Part shown: piece by piece, positions 44,254-53,370 of the stretch
Layout of the letters: each line of letters begins with the position of its first letter
How positions within the stretch are numbered: the stretch's first letter is position 1
Assembly (NCBI RefSeq): GCF_964187635.1
Contig: NZ_CAXLMO010000059.1
Coordinates: 1 to 64,000 of the forward strand
DNA from: Seribacter sulfatis
Lineage (GTDB): Bacteria > Verrucomicrobiota > Verrucomicrobiia > Opitutales > Seribacteraceae
Reading direction: 5' to 3'
DNA: 64,000 nt
The notes under the pieces: model-generated
Told to the model about the DNA's origin: nothing
The model's database searches: none
The model's input: the letters and a program-made list of their open reading frames with translations, nothing else
Translations under genes and position numbers: made by a program

Positions 44254-45665
44254 GATTCTGTGGCGATGGCTTCCATGCCAATTGCTAGGTAAAGGTTTAT
44301 TCGGTTCAGAATTCTTTCTTTTTTAAGGAGTAAAAATCGACTTTCTGCTTCAAATGAACGCCTTCTTGTATCAAGGGCATTAAAAATTCCCTCCACTCCA
44401 CGCTGATATCTCTTCCAACTCAACTCAGCTGCGTTTGCATAGGCAATGGACGACTGTTGTAACTTCGTTTCTTCATTTGCAAGGTGGATTTCAGCAGAGA
44501 GTGAATTCTCCACTTCAAAAAATGCCCGAAGGATAACCGCTTTCAGTTCGAAAAGAGCAGATTTTTGTAAGGCTTCTGATTTTCTTATTCCTGCCCGCAG
44601 TCTTCCTCCCTGAAAGATCGGTTGACTTACGGCACCGGAAATATCCCATACTCGAAATTTCTGATCGACCAAATCACTGAAATTATCCGAACGGCTTCCT
44701 GGAGCACCAGTTAGTGTAAAGGAGGGGAGTAGGTTTTTATTCGCCACCTTTAAATCCAATCCAGTTGATTGAACTTTTAACCGAGCCGAGTTTAAATCAT
44801 AACGTGATTCGATCACTTCTGCAGGAGTGGGGGGAAGGGGAGGGAGGACCAGGTCAGGAAGAGACATGGAAGAATTAAGATCCATTTTTCCATCCGGGTA
44901 ATCACCGATTAATTCTTGAAGAGTTTGGGTTAAGTTCATTGCCAAACGTTTTCTCTGGGCTAAGTTTGCCTGAGACGAAAGGTAGCTGGCTTCCGCAAGT
45001 TTTTGCTCCAGTGCAGTGGCCAGTCCTGTTTGGTATCGGTCATTAATAAAGGAGAGATTCTTGGAATAGGTTTCAATTGTTTTTTCAACTAGTTCTATCT
45101 GAAAAGAATTCTCGACTAAATTGAACCACGCCTTCGCGACTTGACCATTTAGTGACAATCGGGCTGCTTGGTAATCTGCTAAGCTTGATTCAAATCTCTT
45201 TTTAGCAGAATTACGGGAATCTTTAATCTTTCCCCATAAATCTATTTCCCAGCTTACATTTATTCCGGAATTGAAACTGCTCGAAGTAAATGAGGTTTCA
45301 CTGTTTGGAAAATTGAACCCAATTAAATTTCTTTTATTTCTGGCTCCAGTAACATTTGCATTAGCAGATGGTAAGAGATTGGCTCCCCCAATTGTGGCAT
45401 CTTCCCCCTTGGCAACCATTCGTTCATACATGGATGCTAATTCAGAATTATTTTGATTCGCTTGCGAAATCAAACGAGTAAGCGGGGGGATTTCAAAAGA
45501 ATCTGTCCAGTAGGTTATATTGCGGTCCGCTGATCTAACCTCGAAATCGGAGTTCCATTGGGCGGGAATTAAATTTTTCTCTAAATTTGATATTTCCTTT
45601 TTTGTCGACCGACACGACAAAAGGGCAAAAAAAGGAATTAAGATACAAATAGGGTGAATTTTCAT
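44250..45665 (-). CDS. Outer membrane efflux lipoprotein (TolC/OprM type)
   Basis: 471 residues. The signal peptide ends in a lipobox, FALLSC, as in OprM-type lipoproteins. Two homologous halves each hold a long helical pair (RLSLNGQVAKAWFNLVENSF; FELKAVILRAFFEVENSLSA), and the conserved SQPIFQGGRLRAGIRKSE loop is present. It forms the trimeric outer-membrane exit duct of the efflux system. It overlaps tetR and the adaptor gene by 4 nt each. Confidence 0.9.
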   Translation of the reverse strand: MKIHPICILIPFFALLSCRSTKKEISNLEKNLIPAQWNSDFEVRSADRNITYWTDSFEIPPLTRLISQANQNNSELASMYERMVAKGEDATIGGANLLPSANANVTGARNKRNLIGFNFPNSETSFTSSSFNSGINVSWEIDLWGKIKDSRNSAKKRFESSLADYQAARLSLNGQVAKAWFNLVENSFQIELVEKTIETYSKNLSFINDRYQTGLATALEQKLAEASYLSSQANLAQRKRLAMNLTQTLQELIGDYPDGKMDLNSSMSLPDLVLPPLPPTPAEVIESRYDLNSARLKVQSTGLDLKVANKNLLPSFTLTGAPGSRSDNFSDLVDQKFRVWDISGAVSQPIFQGGRLRAGIRKSEALQKSALFELKAVILRAFFEVENSLSAEIHLANEETKLQQSSIAYANAAELSWKRYQRGVEGIFNALDTRRRSFEAESRFLLLKKERILNRINLYLAIGMEAIATES

Positions 45666-46333
45666 TGTTTAATTTGAATACCTGCCTCGAAACCATTGGA
45701 TACAAAAATTATAAGTCGATCGATCATGGCACTGACAGCATTTTCATTATATTTGCCTACTGAAAAGTCAATCATTCGACGATGTTGTGCCAATGTACCT
45801 AACATTGATGAAACGGCCAGATGGTAATTCCAATATAAATCCTCCTCGTTTGCATCGGGATTGGAGTTTTTCAGTTCAGTCATAAAAACCTGAGATAATT
45901 CTCCGAAAAATCTTTTTTGTATTTTAGCAAGAAATTCTGCTGGCTCTGTAAAACTACGAGCAATGATTTCGATGATGCCGTTTTGATTAGTGATCTGTTT
46001 CTCCACTTCCTCTCCCACGGGGTGAATCAGGGCCCGGAAAATTTCTATATTGGGCAATGCTTTGTCTGCGAATTTTACTTTAGCCTCGTCTAATCTTTTC
46101 CTCCTTTTTAAGTTTATCGGTTCTATCTTGGATTTGATCATTTCTAAGACCATGGCTTCTTTCGAACCAAAGTGATAATGAGCAGATGCGAGATTCGTTT
46201 TGGCTTTCTTGGCTACGACCCTCATCGTAACGCCGGCCACACCCTTTGAAGCGAATAATGTTTCAGTAGTTCGTAAAAGCCTTGCTTTTGTTTCTTGCCC
46301 ATTGGCACGAGTAAGAATGGAGGAACAAACCAT
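45662..46333 (-). CDS. TetR-family repressor of the efflux operon
   Basis: 223 residues. The N-terminal HTH is TRLRTTETLFASKGVAGVTM-like: residues about 15-60 contain LFASKGVAGVTMRVVAKKAK, then TNLASAHYHFGSKEAMVLEM, a standard TetR DNA-binding domain. The C-terminal ligand domain is unassigned. It is first in the operon, with a 4-nt ATGA overlap to the outer-membrane factor, fitting autoregulation; a matching imperfect palindrome lies 11 bp upstream of its ATG. The inducer is unknown. Confidence 0.87.
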   Translation of the reverse strand: MVCSSILTRANGQETKARLLRTTETLFASKGVAGVTMRVVAKKAKTNLASAHYHFGSKEAMVLEMIKSKIEPINLKRRKRLDEAKVKFADKALPNIEIFRALIHPVGEEVEKQITNQNGIIEIIARSFTEPAEFLAKIQKRFFGELSQVFMTELKNSNPDANEEDLYWNYHLAVSSMLGTLAQHRRMIDFSVGKYNENAVSAMIDRLIIFVSNGFEAGIQIKQ

Positions 46334-46344
46334 GATTGAGCCTA

Positions 46345-46362
46345 TTTAAACAATCGTTTGAA
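46345..46362. promoter_or_regulatory. Candidate TetR operator
   Basis: TTTAAACAATCGTTTGAA is an 18-bp inverted repeat with 7 of 9 base pairs matching, 11 bp upstream of the tetR ATG (46333). TetR repressors usually bind such repeats in their own promoter. The link is positional only. Confidence 0.4.
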
Positions 46363-46521
46363 GAAAGACAAGATTGCTTTACAATTGGTAACCGAAATTC
46401 ATTGAGTTCAAGGTGTGGATATGCCCGATAATTAAGGGGTTTTTCATTGACAGAGTGTTAATAATATTCTTTTCTTTTAGCTTTTTCCTTATTTCGCACC
46501 CCTTCATTTACTAAGAAGATT

Positions 46522-47397
46522 ATGATTAAGATTCGCTTGCAAAGACACGGAGCCCGCCACTCCCCATTTTATCGTATGGTAGTCACTCCATCTACCACCC
46601 GTCGTGACGGAAAGTTTATTGAAGTTCTCGGAACTTATAGTCCGAAGGCACATGCTCGTTCCGAAGAACTCAAGTTGAAGATGGATCGCATCGATCATTG
46701 GTTAGGCGTGGGTGCACAACCCACTGACACTGCTAAAAGTTTAATTCGCCAAGGTCGTCTTACTCCAGAGGAATGGTTGAAGAAATCAGAGCGAGAAGCC
46801 GCTAAACGATTAGCACGTGCTCAGAAGAGTGATGTTGCACCTCAGATGGAAGACAAGAAGGAAGAAACTCCTGTTGCCGAACCCGAAGCGAAAGCGGAGG
46901 AATCGAAACCAGAAGAGAAGGCAGTCGCAGAGGTAAAAGAGGACAAGAAGGAAGAAGCACCTGTTGCCGAACCTGAAGTGAAAGCGGAGGAATCGAAACC
47001 AGAAAAGAAGGCAGTCGCAGAGGTAAAAGAAGACAAGAAGGAAGAAGCACCTACTGCCAAACCAGAAGCGAAAGCGGAAGAAGCGAAACCAGAAAAGAAG
47101 GCAGTCGCAGAGGTAAAAGAAGACAAGAAGGAAGAAGTACCTGCCGACAAACCAGAAGCGAAAGCGGAGGAAGTTAAACCAGAAAAGAAAGCAGTCGCAG
47201 AGGTAAAAGAAGACAAGAAGGAAGAAGCACCTGCCGACAAACCAGAAGCGAAAGCGGAGGAAGCTAAACCAGAAAAGAAAGCGGCCGCAGAAGCAAAAGA
47301 GGATAAAAAGGAAGCCAAGCCTGATGCGAAAGCAGAGGAAGCGAAGCCTGTCAAAAAAGCTCCTGCGAGCAAAACGAAGGAAGAAGAGTCCAAGTAA
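46522..47397 (+). CDS. rpsP: Ribosomal protein S16 with long repeat tail
   Basis: 291 residues; bacterial S16 is about 80-100. Residues 1-80 are canonical S16: MIKIRLQRHGARHSPFYRMV, VEVLGTYSPKA-like FIEVLGTYSPKAHARSEELK, DRIDHWLGVGAQPTDTAKSL and RQGRLTPEEWL. Residues about 108-291 are a Lys/Glu/Ala/Pro-rich tail of five near-identical 30-residue units (DKKEEAPxxxPEAKAEE.KP then EKKAVAEVKE) plus a decayed sixth. The tail has no predicted fold and would extend from the 30S body. rpsP heads the group rpsP-trmD-rplS; rimM, usual between rpsP and trmD, is missing. Confidence 0.93.
   Translation: MIKIRLQRHGARHSPFYRMVVTPSTTRRDGKFIEVLGTYSPKAHARSEELKLKMDRIDHWLGVGAQPTDTAKSLIRQGRLTPEEWLKKSEREAAKRLARAQKSDVAPQMEDKKEETPVAEPEAKAEESKPEEKAVAEVKEDKKEEAPVAEPEVKAEESKPEKKAVAEVKEDKKEEAPTAKPEAKAEEAKPEKKAVAEVKEDKKEEVPADKPEAKAEEVKPEKKAVAEVKEDKKEEAPADKPEAKAEEAKPEKKAAAEAKEDKKEAKPDAKAEEAKPVKKAPASKTKEEESK
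46852..47370 (+). repeat. 90-bp tandem repeats inside rpsP
   Basis: Five in-frame 90-bp units start at 46852, 46942, 47032, 47122 and 47212, each opening with gacaagaaggaagaa; a partial, diverged sixth runs from 47302 to about 47370. Adjacent units differ at only a few positions, pointing to recent unequal recombination or slippage. Confidence 0.9.
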
Positions 47398-47449
47398 GGC
47401 TATCTATTAGCTGGCACTCTTACTTCCTGTATGTTTTTAAAACTTTGTG

Positions 47450-48145
47450 ATGATTCGCAAGATGGAACCAATTCTGCGTTTCGATGTTTTATCTCTTTTT
47501 CCTAAGACATTAGAAGGTTTTATTGGGGAAAGTATAATCGCCCGTGGTATCGATAATGGCTTAATTGAGGTAAACTCTCTTGATTTACGCCGATGGGCAG
47601 ATGGAAAACATCGTGAAACAGACGACCGACCATTTGGTGGTGGTGCTGGAATGGTAATGAAACCAGAACCCTTGTTTTCTGCAGTTGAAGATATTGCGGA
47701 ACAATCATCCACTGTAATTTACATGGCTCCAGATGGTGAGAAATTAACTACTCCCTTATGTAAAGAACTTGCACAAGAAAAACATATTGTGGTACTGAGC
47801 GGACATTATGAAGGAGTTGATCAACGTGTTCGTGATAGTCTTGTAACTCGTGAAATAAGTGTAGGAGATTATGTTCTGACTAATGGAACTCTAAGCGCTT
47901 CTATTCTAATTGATGCAGTTAGCCGACACATTCCTGGTATGTTGGGGGATGAAGATTCTCTCAAAGATGAGAGCTTTGAAGATCAACTACTTGCATTTCC
48001 TCAGTACACAAGACCAGCAGAATTCCGTGGAATGAAGGTTCCCGATGTCCTTCTTTCCGGAAACCATTCCCAAATTTCGAAATGGCGTGAATCAAAAAGG
48101 TTGGAAAAGACCCAAAGACTACGTCCTGATTTATTGAAAAATTAA
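47450..48145 (+). CDS. trmD: tRNA (guanine37-N1)-methyltransferase
   Basis: About 231 residues. It methylates G37 of tRNAs that read CNN codons, preventing frameshifts. SPOUT motifs: LRFDVLSLFPKTLEGFIGES, RRWADGKHRETDDRPFGGGA, GMVMKPEPLF, VVLSGHYEGVDQRVRDSLVT, ISVGDYVLTNGTLSASILID, and the C-terminal YTRPAEFRGMKVPDVLLSGN. Starts at GTG 47447, ATG 47450 or ATG 47462 are all in frame; the family core begins right after 47462. It lies 52 bp after rpsP and 19 bp before rplS, as in the classic operon but without rimM. Confidence 0.94.
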   Translation: MIRKMEPILRFDVLSLFPKTLEGFIGESIIARGIDNGLIEVNSLDLRRWADGKHRETDDRPFGGGAGMVMKPEPLFSAVEDIAEQSSTVIYMAPDGEKLTTPLCKELAQEKHIVVLSGHYEGVDQRVRDSLVTREISVGDYVLTNGTLSASILIDAVSRHIPGMLGDEDSLKDESFEDQLLAFPQYTRPAEFRGMKVPDVLLSGNHSQISKWRESKRLEKTQRLRPDLLKN

Positions 48146-48164
48146 CCTGAGAGTATACCGAATT

Positions 48165-48542
48165 ATGAACAACCAACTACTAGAAGAAGTAACAAAAGAG
48201 TATTTAAAAGAAGGCCGCGACCAATTTAAAGTGGGAGATGGTGTAAAAGTTCATGTTCGAGTGCGAGAAGGAGAAAAAGAACGTATCCAAATTTTTGGCG
48301 GAATTGTGATCGCGCGCAAGGGATCAGGAGTTCATGAAACTTTTACTGTTCGCCGTATCGCATCTGGAGTCGGAGTGGAGCGAGTTTTTCCAGTTCATTC
48401 TCCCCTCATTGACAAGGTTGAAGTGGACCGGGAAAGTGTTACCATGCGTGCACGGATGTACTACCTGAGAGACAGGATTGGTAAAGAGGCGAACAAGGTA
48501 AAAGAAAAACGGCTTTTTGAAGCAAGGCGTGCGAGTAAATAG
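48165..48542 (+). CDS. rplS: Ribosomal protein L19
   Basis: 125 residues. L19 sits at the 30S-50S interface. Diagnostic stretches are FKVGDGVKVHVRVREGEKER, IQIFGGIVIARKGSGVHETF, TVRRIASGVGVERVFPVHSP and RARMYYLRDRIGKEANKVKE. It is the last gene of the rpsP-trmD-rplS transcript; a strong terminator follows. A GAG lies upstream of the ATG. Confidence 0.95.
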   Translation: MNNQLLEEVTKEYLKEGRDQFKVGDGVKVHVRVREGEKERIQIFGGIVIARKGSGVHETFTVRRIASGVGVERVFPVHSPLIDKVEVDRESVTMRARMYYLRDRIGKEANKVKEKRLFEARRASK

Positions 48543-48557
48543 TTTGTTACTTACAGG

Positions 48558-48597
48558 CAGTTTTCTGTAATAGACAGAAAACTGTTATTCTATTTTT
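48558..48597 (+). terminator. Rho-independent terminator after rplS
   Basis: CAGTTTTCTGT and ACAGAAAACTG (48558-48568 and 48574-48584) form a perfect 11-bp stem with loop AATAG and are followed by TTATTCTATTTTT. This is the clearest terminator in the window. Confidence 0.85.
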
Positions 48598-48725
48598 CAC
48601 TTCTCGGTTACTCTCTCTTTAACCAACTCCATACTTCCCCGATCTTCTGGGGATTCATTTCATCTTTTGTATGAATTAATTTGGTGTTGGAACAATCGAA
48701 TGACTCTCTTCATAGTAGATTACTG

Positions 48726-51700
48726 ATGAAAAAGTCTTTATGGTTATTACTTGTATTATTGGTAACTATTGCAACGGCTGACCTTGTTATTTTTGAATGG
48801 TGGTTGCCTGCCCGATTTGAAAAAAAGTTAGCCCGTGCGATGGCGGACGGCGACCTTAGTTTTGATACTACAGAGTTAAACTGGGATGAGGGATATTTAT
48901 CGGGTGGACAGTGGCTTAGTCCAAATCGAGATTTATTCCTAGGAGAAGGTCGATTTACTTATTCTTCTCTTGATTGGTTTTTGAAAGAAAATTCGCAAAT
49001 CAAACATTTGCAATTAAAGAATTTTCGTGTGGTGGAAAAAGAAAGTATCGATTCGAACTTTGATATTGAGAAGGTGCTTGAATCGCTACGTTTAAATTCC
49101 TTGAACTACGGTTTTGATTCAATTGATATTAGTGGGAGGATCGAAAAAAATAAATTCTCTGTTCCATTTTCACTTTTTGCTTCTTATTCGAAGCCGGATC
49201 GACTTATTAAAGCAGCAATTGAGTTAAGGTTTGATGATTTATTTCCTACCATTAAGCAATTTATTCCGATCGATAAAAGTGTACTACTCCATATTGAAAT
49301 ACAACGAGAGGAGGCTCTTGGAGCTCAGATTTTAAGAATTTCAATTCGTAATAAAAAATTCGGAATGTTGAGTTATTTACATGATAGCAAATCCGAATTG
49401 ATTCAACTTTATCTTGGGGGCAATCAATTAGAAATGGCTCGTTTTGAATTAAATGCTCAAAGAGGAGTTGAGGATAATCTATTTACTGGTGATTGGAACA
49501 CTACCATCCTTTCTCGCAATTTAATCAAACAATTCCCTATCCTTTCCCTTGTTGATGGAATCGTAGAGAGTTCTGGTAGAATCAAGTTTGATACCCAAGG
49601 AAATAATGTTGAGTTAGAAGGTGAGGGAAATTTTTCAGTATCTTCTTTCTTTTTACCGCAAGAGGGCACTGTTAGTGGTCAAATAATTAGTCGTGTTCGA
49701 GTAGCAGATGATCAGTGGGGTGTTGAGAATTTTCGTATTCAGATTGAAAATAAAAAAGGAGAAAGAATAGAGGCAGAAACAAATCTTCCCTTTACTGATT
49801 TGAGAGAAATCAAAAATGTTAATCTGTTATTCCATTCGTTGGATGTGGGTCGATTGAAGCAACATTTTACAGATGGTACGCTTCTCAGTGGAAATTTTTT
49901 ATCAGAAGTAAACGAGGGAATACTCTCCCTGAAATCCAGTAACTTACAAATTAAAAACAATGATAAAATACAAAAAGATTTCAATGTGACTGCAAAGATT
50001 CCTCTTTTTTCGGATTTGAATCAAACCGAGGATCTCAGTTTTAAAATTGAGGCTTTTTCTGAACAATTAGCTCCACTCGGATTTGTTCATGAAAAGTTTT
50101 CGGATTCGAATCAATATTCATTTCAAAAAGTCGATCTACAAGGGGTGATTCAACCTACCAATTGGCTTATCCAAAACGGTAATGCTGAACTGATTACAAA
50201 GGATAGAAATATACTCTTTTCCTTACGGGTAGAGAATCCGTTCGAAATATCTGTGCAAAATGACCTTGTTAATTACCAATCCAATAGTTTAGGAAATTCC
50301 GGTGCCATATCGTTTTTCAGTAAGGATTCTATACCAGAAGTCTTTTTAAATTTTCAAAATCTAAGTTTTGCTGGAATAGACTCTGTTTTTTCTGGGGAAA
50401 TTATATTTGAAAATGGCTTTCCGGTCTGGACGGTTAAAAATTTCAAAACGGAAGTTATTGGAAATACTAATCAAACAACGGGCGGGCAGAGTTTCAAAAT
50501 ACAATGTGATTTGAATTTTTTCCCTCATCGTGGCAAACAGGGGATTTATGAATTAAATAATGTTATTTTAATGGATAGAAAAGAAGATAGATTCGAGGGT
50601 AATTTATCTATTTCCCTTAATCAAAAGGGCGGGGTTAGTCGTTTAACAAGCAACGATTTTGTAGTTAGTTCTCCGTTGTTAAATAGATTTTTATTCCCCC
50701 CATTTCCAAGCTTAAATAATTTGATCATTAAAACTAATCATCTTGATTGGCGGACTGATAAAACGAACCAGCTTGTGTTGGACGGACAAATGATCTTATC
50801 CACGCTTGGTTCTTCTTCAGAGCCTGCTTTTGAAATTCCAATCAAATGGACCGTAGTAAATGAAAATGATCAAATTTCTCATTGGATGAAGTTATCTTAT
50901 CAAAAGAACCTCCGTTCAGATTTAGAAATAAGTTTAGTACCAGAAAAGAATTCGTTCACAATTAATAGCAAGCAAATCAGTGCAGTGGACTTGGTTGATT
51001 TATTTCGAAAATGCATTCGTCCGACGATTCAAAATGAATCAATTATTGCCGGGTGGTTGACAGAAAATAGAAATTTAAATCCGCAATTATCTTTCGAAAC
51101 TGTTCTACTAACTCCTACTATTGCACTGAACGATTTCAAGGCAGAGATCAATCTTGAAAATCAAAACATTATCTTTCAATCCAAAATTCAAGATTCTCTC
51201 ATTCAAGGCGAATTACAATTCAATTGGGTGGATTCCAATGCTTCGGAACTATCGACATTTAATCTCCAGTTAACTGGAGAAGATACTAATGCGTCTATTT
51301 TAAATTCATTCACGAATAAAATAATGAGCACGGATGGATTAGTTAATTGGAAACTCAATGCGAAGGGGGAAGTGAACGGTACCTTTGAACTCCAAAGTAG
51401 TATTGAAATTAGTAACTTGATGGTAATGCCATTGGATGGCGGGATGGACATCAATGCCGATCTGCTCAAAGAGGGAATGGAAAAGAGCTTGGGAAGTTCA
51501 TTTTCCTGGTCCGCTCCTCAAACGAGAATGATTGAGGCTCTGGGCAATCTTATCGACGAAATTTCCTTTGAGCATGGCTCCATTAAAATGAGCAGAAAAG
51601 GTACAGGAGAATGGTTTTTTTCACTCTCTGATTTAACTGGTCAAGATATTAGCCTAATGGGGAGTGGATCCTTATCGTCAAATGGTAATTTCAAGATGAA

Positions 51701-51896
51701 TATTTTCCCCGGCTTTAAAAATGAATGGGCCGATTTTCTTCAAGTAGTTAACATTCTCGCTGCCGGAAAAGCCCGCCAGGGATACCGCTCATTAAAACGG
51801 GAACCACTTGTTATTGAAGGAGTTCCTGGACGAATAAAGTTAACTAATTGGTGGGATATGCTCGGGCAAGGAATGGGATTGGAACCAGCAGAATAA
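48726..51896 (+). CDS. Large AsmA/YhdP-like envelope protein
   Basis: About 1056 residues from the ATG at 48726, chosen because it directly precedes the membrane anchor KKSLWLLLVLLVTIATADLV; an upstream TTG (48681) is in frame. The rest is beta-rich periplasmic sequence with repeated strands such as LKNFRVVEKESIDSNF, VNLLFHSLDVGRLKQHF and INLENQNIIFQSKIQ, in the manner of AsmA, TamB and YhdP bridge proteins that move phospholipid. The C-terminal part (SGSLSSNGNFKMNIFPGFKN, LVIEGVPGRIKLTNW) resembles AsmA-like C-terminal regions. The family call rests on architecture, not on a sure motif. It is monocistronic, between the rplS terminator and the convergent GT4 gene. Confidence 0.5.
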   Translation: MKKSLWLLLVLLVTIATADLVIFEWWLPARFEKKLARAMADGDLSFDTTELNWDEGYLSGGQWLSPNRDLFLGEGRFTYSSLDWFLKENSQIKHLQLKNFRVVEKESIDSNFDIEKVLESLRLNSLNYGFDSIDISGRIEKNKFSVPFSLFASYSKPDRLIKAAIELRFDDLFPTIKQFIPIDKSVLLHIEIQREEALGAQILRISIRNKKFGMLSYLHDSKSELIQLYLGGNQLEMARFELNAQRGVEDNLFTGDWNTTILSRNLIKQFPILSLVDGIVESSGRIKFDTQGNNVELEGEGNFSVSSFFLPQEGTVSGQIISRVRVADDQWGVENFRIQIENKKGERIEAETNLPFTDLREIKNVNLLFHSLDVGRLKQHFTDGTLLSGNFLSEVNEGILSLKSSNLQIKNNDKIQKDFNVTAKIPLFSDLNQTEDLSFKIEAFSEQLAPLGFVHEKFSDSNQYSFQKVDLQGVIQPTNWLIQNGNAELITKDRNILFSLRVENPFEISVQNDLVNYQSNSLGNSGAISFFSKDSIPEVFLNFQNLSFAGIDSVFSGEIIFENGFPVWTVKNFKTEVIGNTNQTTGGQSFKIQCDLNFFPHRGKQGIYELNNVILMDRKEDRFEGNLSISLNQKGGVSRLTSNDFVVSSPLLNRFLFPPFPSLNNLIIKTNHLDWRTDKTNQLVLDGQMILSTLGSSSEPAFEIPIKWTVVNENDQISHWMKLSYQKNLRSDLEISLVPEKNSFTINSKQISAVDLVDLFRKCIRPTIQNESIIAGWLTENRNLNPQLSFETVLLTPTIALNDFKAEINLENQNIIFQSKIQDSLIQGELQFNWVDSNASELSTFNLQLTGEDTNASILNSFTNKIMSTDGLVNWKLNAKGEVNGTFELQSSIEISNLMVMPLDGGMDINADLLKEGMEKSLGSSFSWSAPQTRMIEALGNLIDEISFEHGSIKMSRKGTGEWFFSLSDLTGQDISLMGSGSLSSNGNFKMNIFPGFKNEWADFLQVVNILAAGKARQGYRSLKREPLVIEGVPGRIKLTNWWDMLGQGMGLEPAE

Positions 51897-51903
51897 AATA
51901 CAG

Positions 51904-53343
51904 TTAGGTTCTCAGTAAGTTTAGACGGGCAGGGGAGAGAAACGAATCGAGTAGATGCTCGCCATGTGCATACTCGTACTGGTCTTGTTTTGAATCTAAG
52001 ATCATTTCGTAAATATGCTTTAGTTTTGTTGTATAACTTTTCGGAGCAAAGTTTTCGTTAATTGATTCTTTATTTTTCAGAATGATCTCTGAATCGATTC
52101 TTTCCAGTTTAACTTGCGATCGAATTTCATCCCGTGCCTCTGTGGATTTTGAAATAGATAAAATAATTTCCTCCTGTAATACCTCGTCTAATCGGCCAAA
52201 GTCGACCTGATCATTCTGAACCATTGATTGATAGGCAATATCCGTCGCATTGCTTGGCATTTCCTGCTGGTATTCGAGAAAGAATTTTTCAAGTGTCGTT
52301 TGAATTTTTGATGTCAGTGATCCCTTGTTTTGCAGGTGTTCCAGGTTGATATTAATTCGTTGGTATAAGTGATTTAAATTAATACCGAGGCTTGAGAAAT
52401 CCTGAGTTATTTCTGGAATATTTCGACCCCACAGAAATTTTCCGGACATCCATGGTTCCAGGAATCCTAAACCGAAACCCTCTGCAATACTGGTGGACAA
52501 TATACCTTCAGCATGATCAACCATTTCTGGGAATGAAACAGAGGTTTTTTCCCCTAAAGCAAAAGTAACAGGAAGATTAATTTCATTACAAAATTGTGCC
52601 CATCTTTTAAAGATTGGCTGAAATTCGGGATTGGTAGGACCTAGACTATTTGCAAAGTGTTTTTCAGGATAAGAAGCGGCGATCAATGCTAATTCACCGA
52701 GGTTTTTTCTTCGAACTGCACGAACGGGATAGAGAAATAAATTATCCGGTAACTCAGGGAAGGGGAGGGTATTTACTTCCTGTGCGGCGGAGGGAATAGA
52801 AATGGCATTGGCTAATAGATGGACTGGACTCGCTTTGGTAGAAAAAACCTTTTTTAAAAATGTGTGATCCCGATGGTTAAGGGTTGCGTAATGAACTGTT
52901 GAGGAGGAGGGATAAGCCGACGAGTATATTTCTTTGAGTGCACTGAAATTCGAGGGTCTTCCGTCTTCTGCAAAATCATGGGGATGGAGCAGCATTGGAT
53001 TTGCATCTTCTGCGAGCAGAGCAACTGCTTTTGTTAAAGAGGCGTTTTTACCCAGACTATGGTTGTGAATATGCCAAATGTCAGGTTTTCCTCCAAGCCC
53101 GACTTTTGCTGCCTTCTCCAATCGTTCTTTTAGCACAGAAGGGGAGATTGAATTAGTAGGTGAAGAATAATCAAGTCCCTCGACAATCTGGACATTTTTG
53201 ATTTTATCGCCCGGATATTTTCGACCCGTTAAGACTACAAATTGGGGTGATTCAAGTTCTTGGCTAAATGACTCGAGTGTGTTTTCGATTACCCGGGTAA
53301 CCCCTCCGGGTTCCAAGTGATAATGAACGATTGCAACCCTCAT
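51904..53343 (-). CDS. GT4-type glycosyltransferase
   Basis: 479 residues. The N-terminus MRVAIVHYHLEPGGVTRVIE is the GT-B glycine loop of GT4 enzymes; WHIHNHSLGKN and LLHPHDFAED follow. The C-terminal domain has YPVRAVRRKNLGELALIA and the acidic nucleotide-sugar motif STSIAEGFGLGFLEPWMSG (E-x7-E). The last 120 residues form an extra helical tail. It is 27 bp downstream of gpgS on the same strand, so it probably uses or modifies a glucosylglycerate-type product. Donor and acceptor are not known. Confidence 0.75.
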   Translation of the reverse strand: MRVAIVHYHLEPGGVTRVIENTLESFSQELESPQFVVLTGRKYPGDKIKNVQIVEGLDYSSPTNSISPSVLKERLEKAAKVGLGGKPDIWHIHNHSLGKNASLTKAVALLAEDANPMLLHPHDFAEDGRPSNFSALKEIYSSAYPSSSTVHYATLNHRDHTFLKKVFSTKASPVHLLANAISIPSAAQEVNTLPFPELPDNLFLYPVRAVRRKNLGELALIAASYPEKHFANSLGPTNPEFQPIFKRWAQFCNEINLPVTFALGEKTSVSFPEMVDHAEGILSTSIAEGFGLGFLEPWMSGKFLWGRNIPEITQDFSSLGINLNHLYQRININLEHLQNKGSLTSKIQTTLEKFFLEYQQEMPSNATDIAYQSMVQNDQVDFGRLDEVLQEEIILSISKSTEARDEIRSQVKLERIDSEIILKNKESINENFAPKSYTTKLKHIYEMILDSKQDQYEYAHGEHLLDSFLSPARLNLLRT

Positions 53344-53370
53344 TTCAGTACGGGTTTCTTGTGTGGGAAA

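Noticed and set aside
46447..46475. TTGACA upstream of rpsP as a -35 box
   Set aside because: The sequence at the right distance (TTTTCT) is a poor -10 and no alternative spacing works well, so I did not list it as a promoter.
46852..47370. Regular repeats that might be a CRISPR array
   Set aside because: Units are 90 bp, contiguous, in frame with rpsP and have no unique spacers.
46842..47393. Open frame on the minus strand across the rpsP repeats (Ser/Ala/Phe-rich)
   Set aside because: It is the mirror image of the Lys/Glu/Ala repeat tail of S16; low-complexity and without its own start context.
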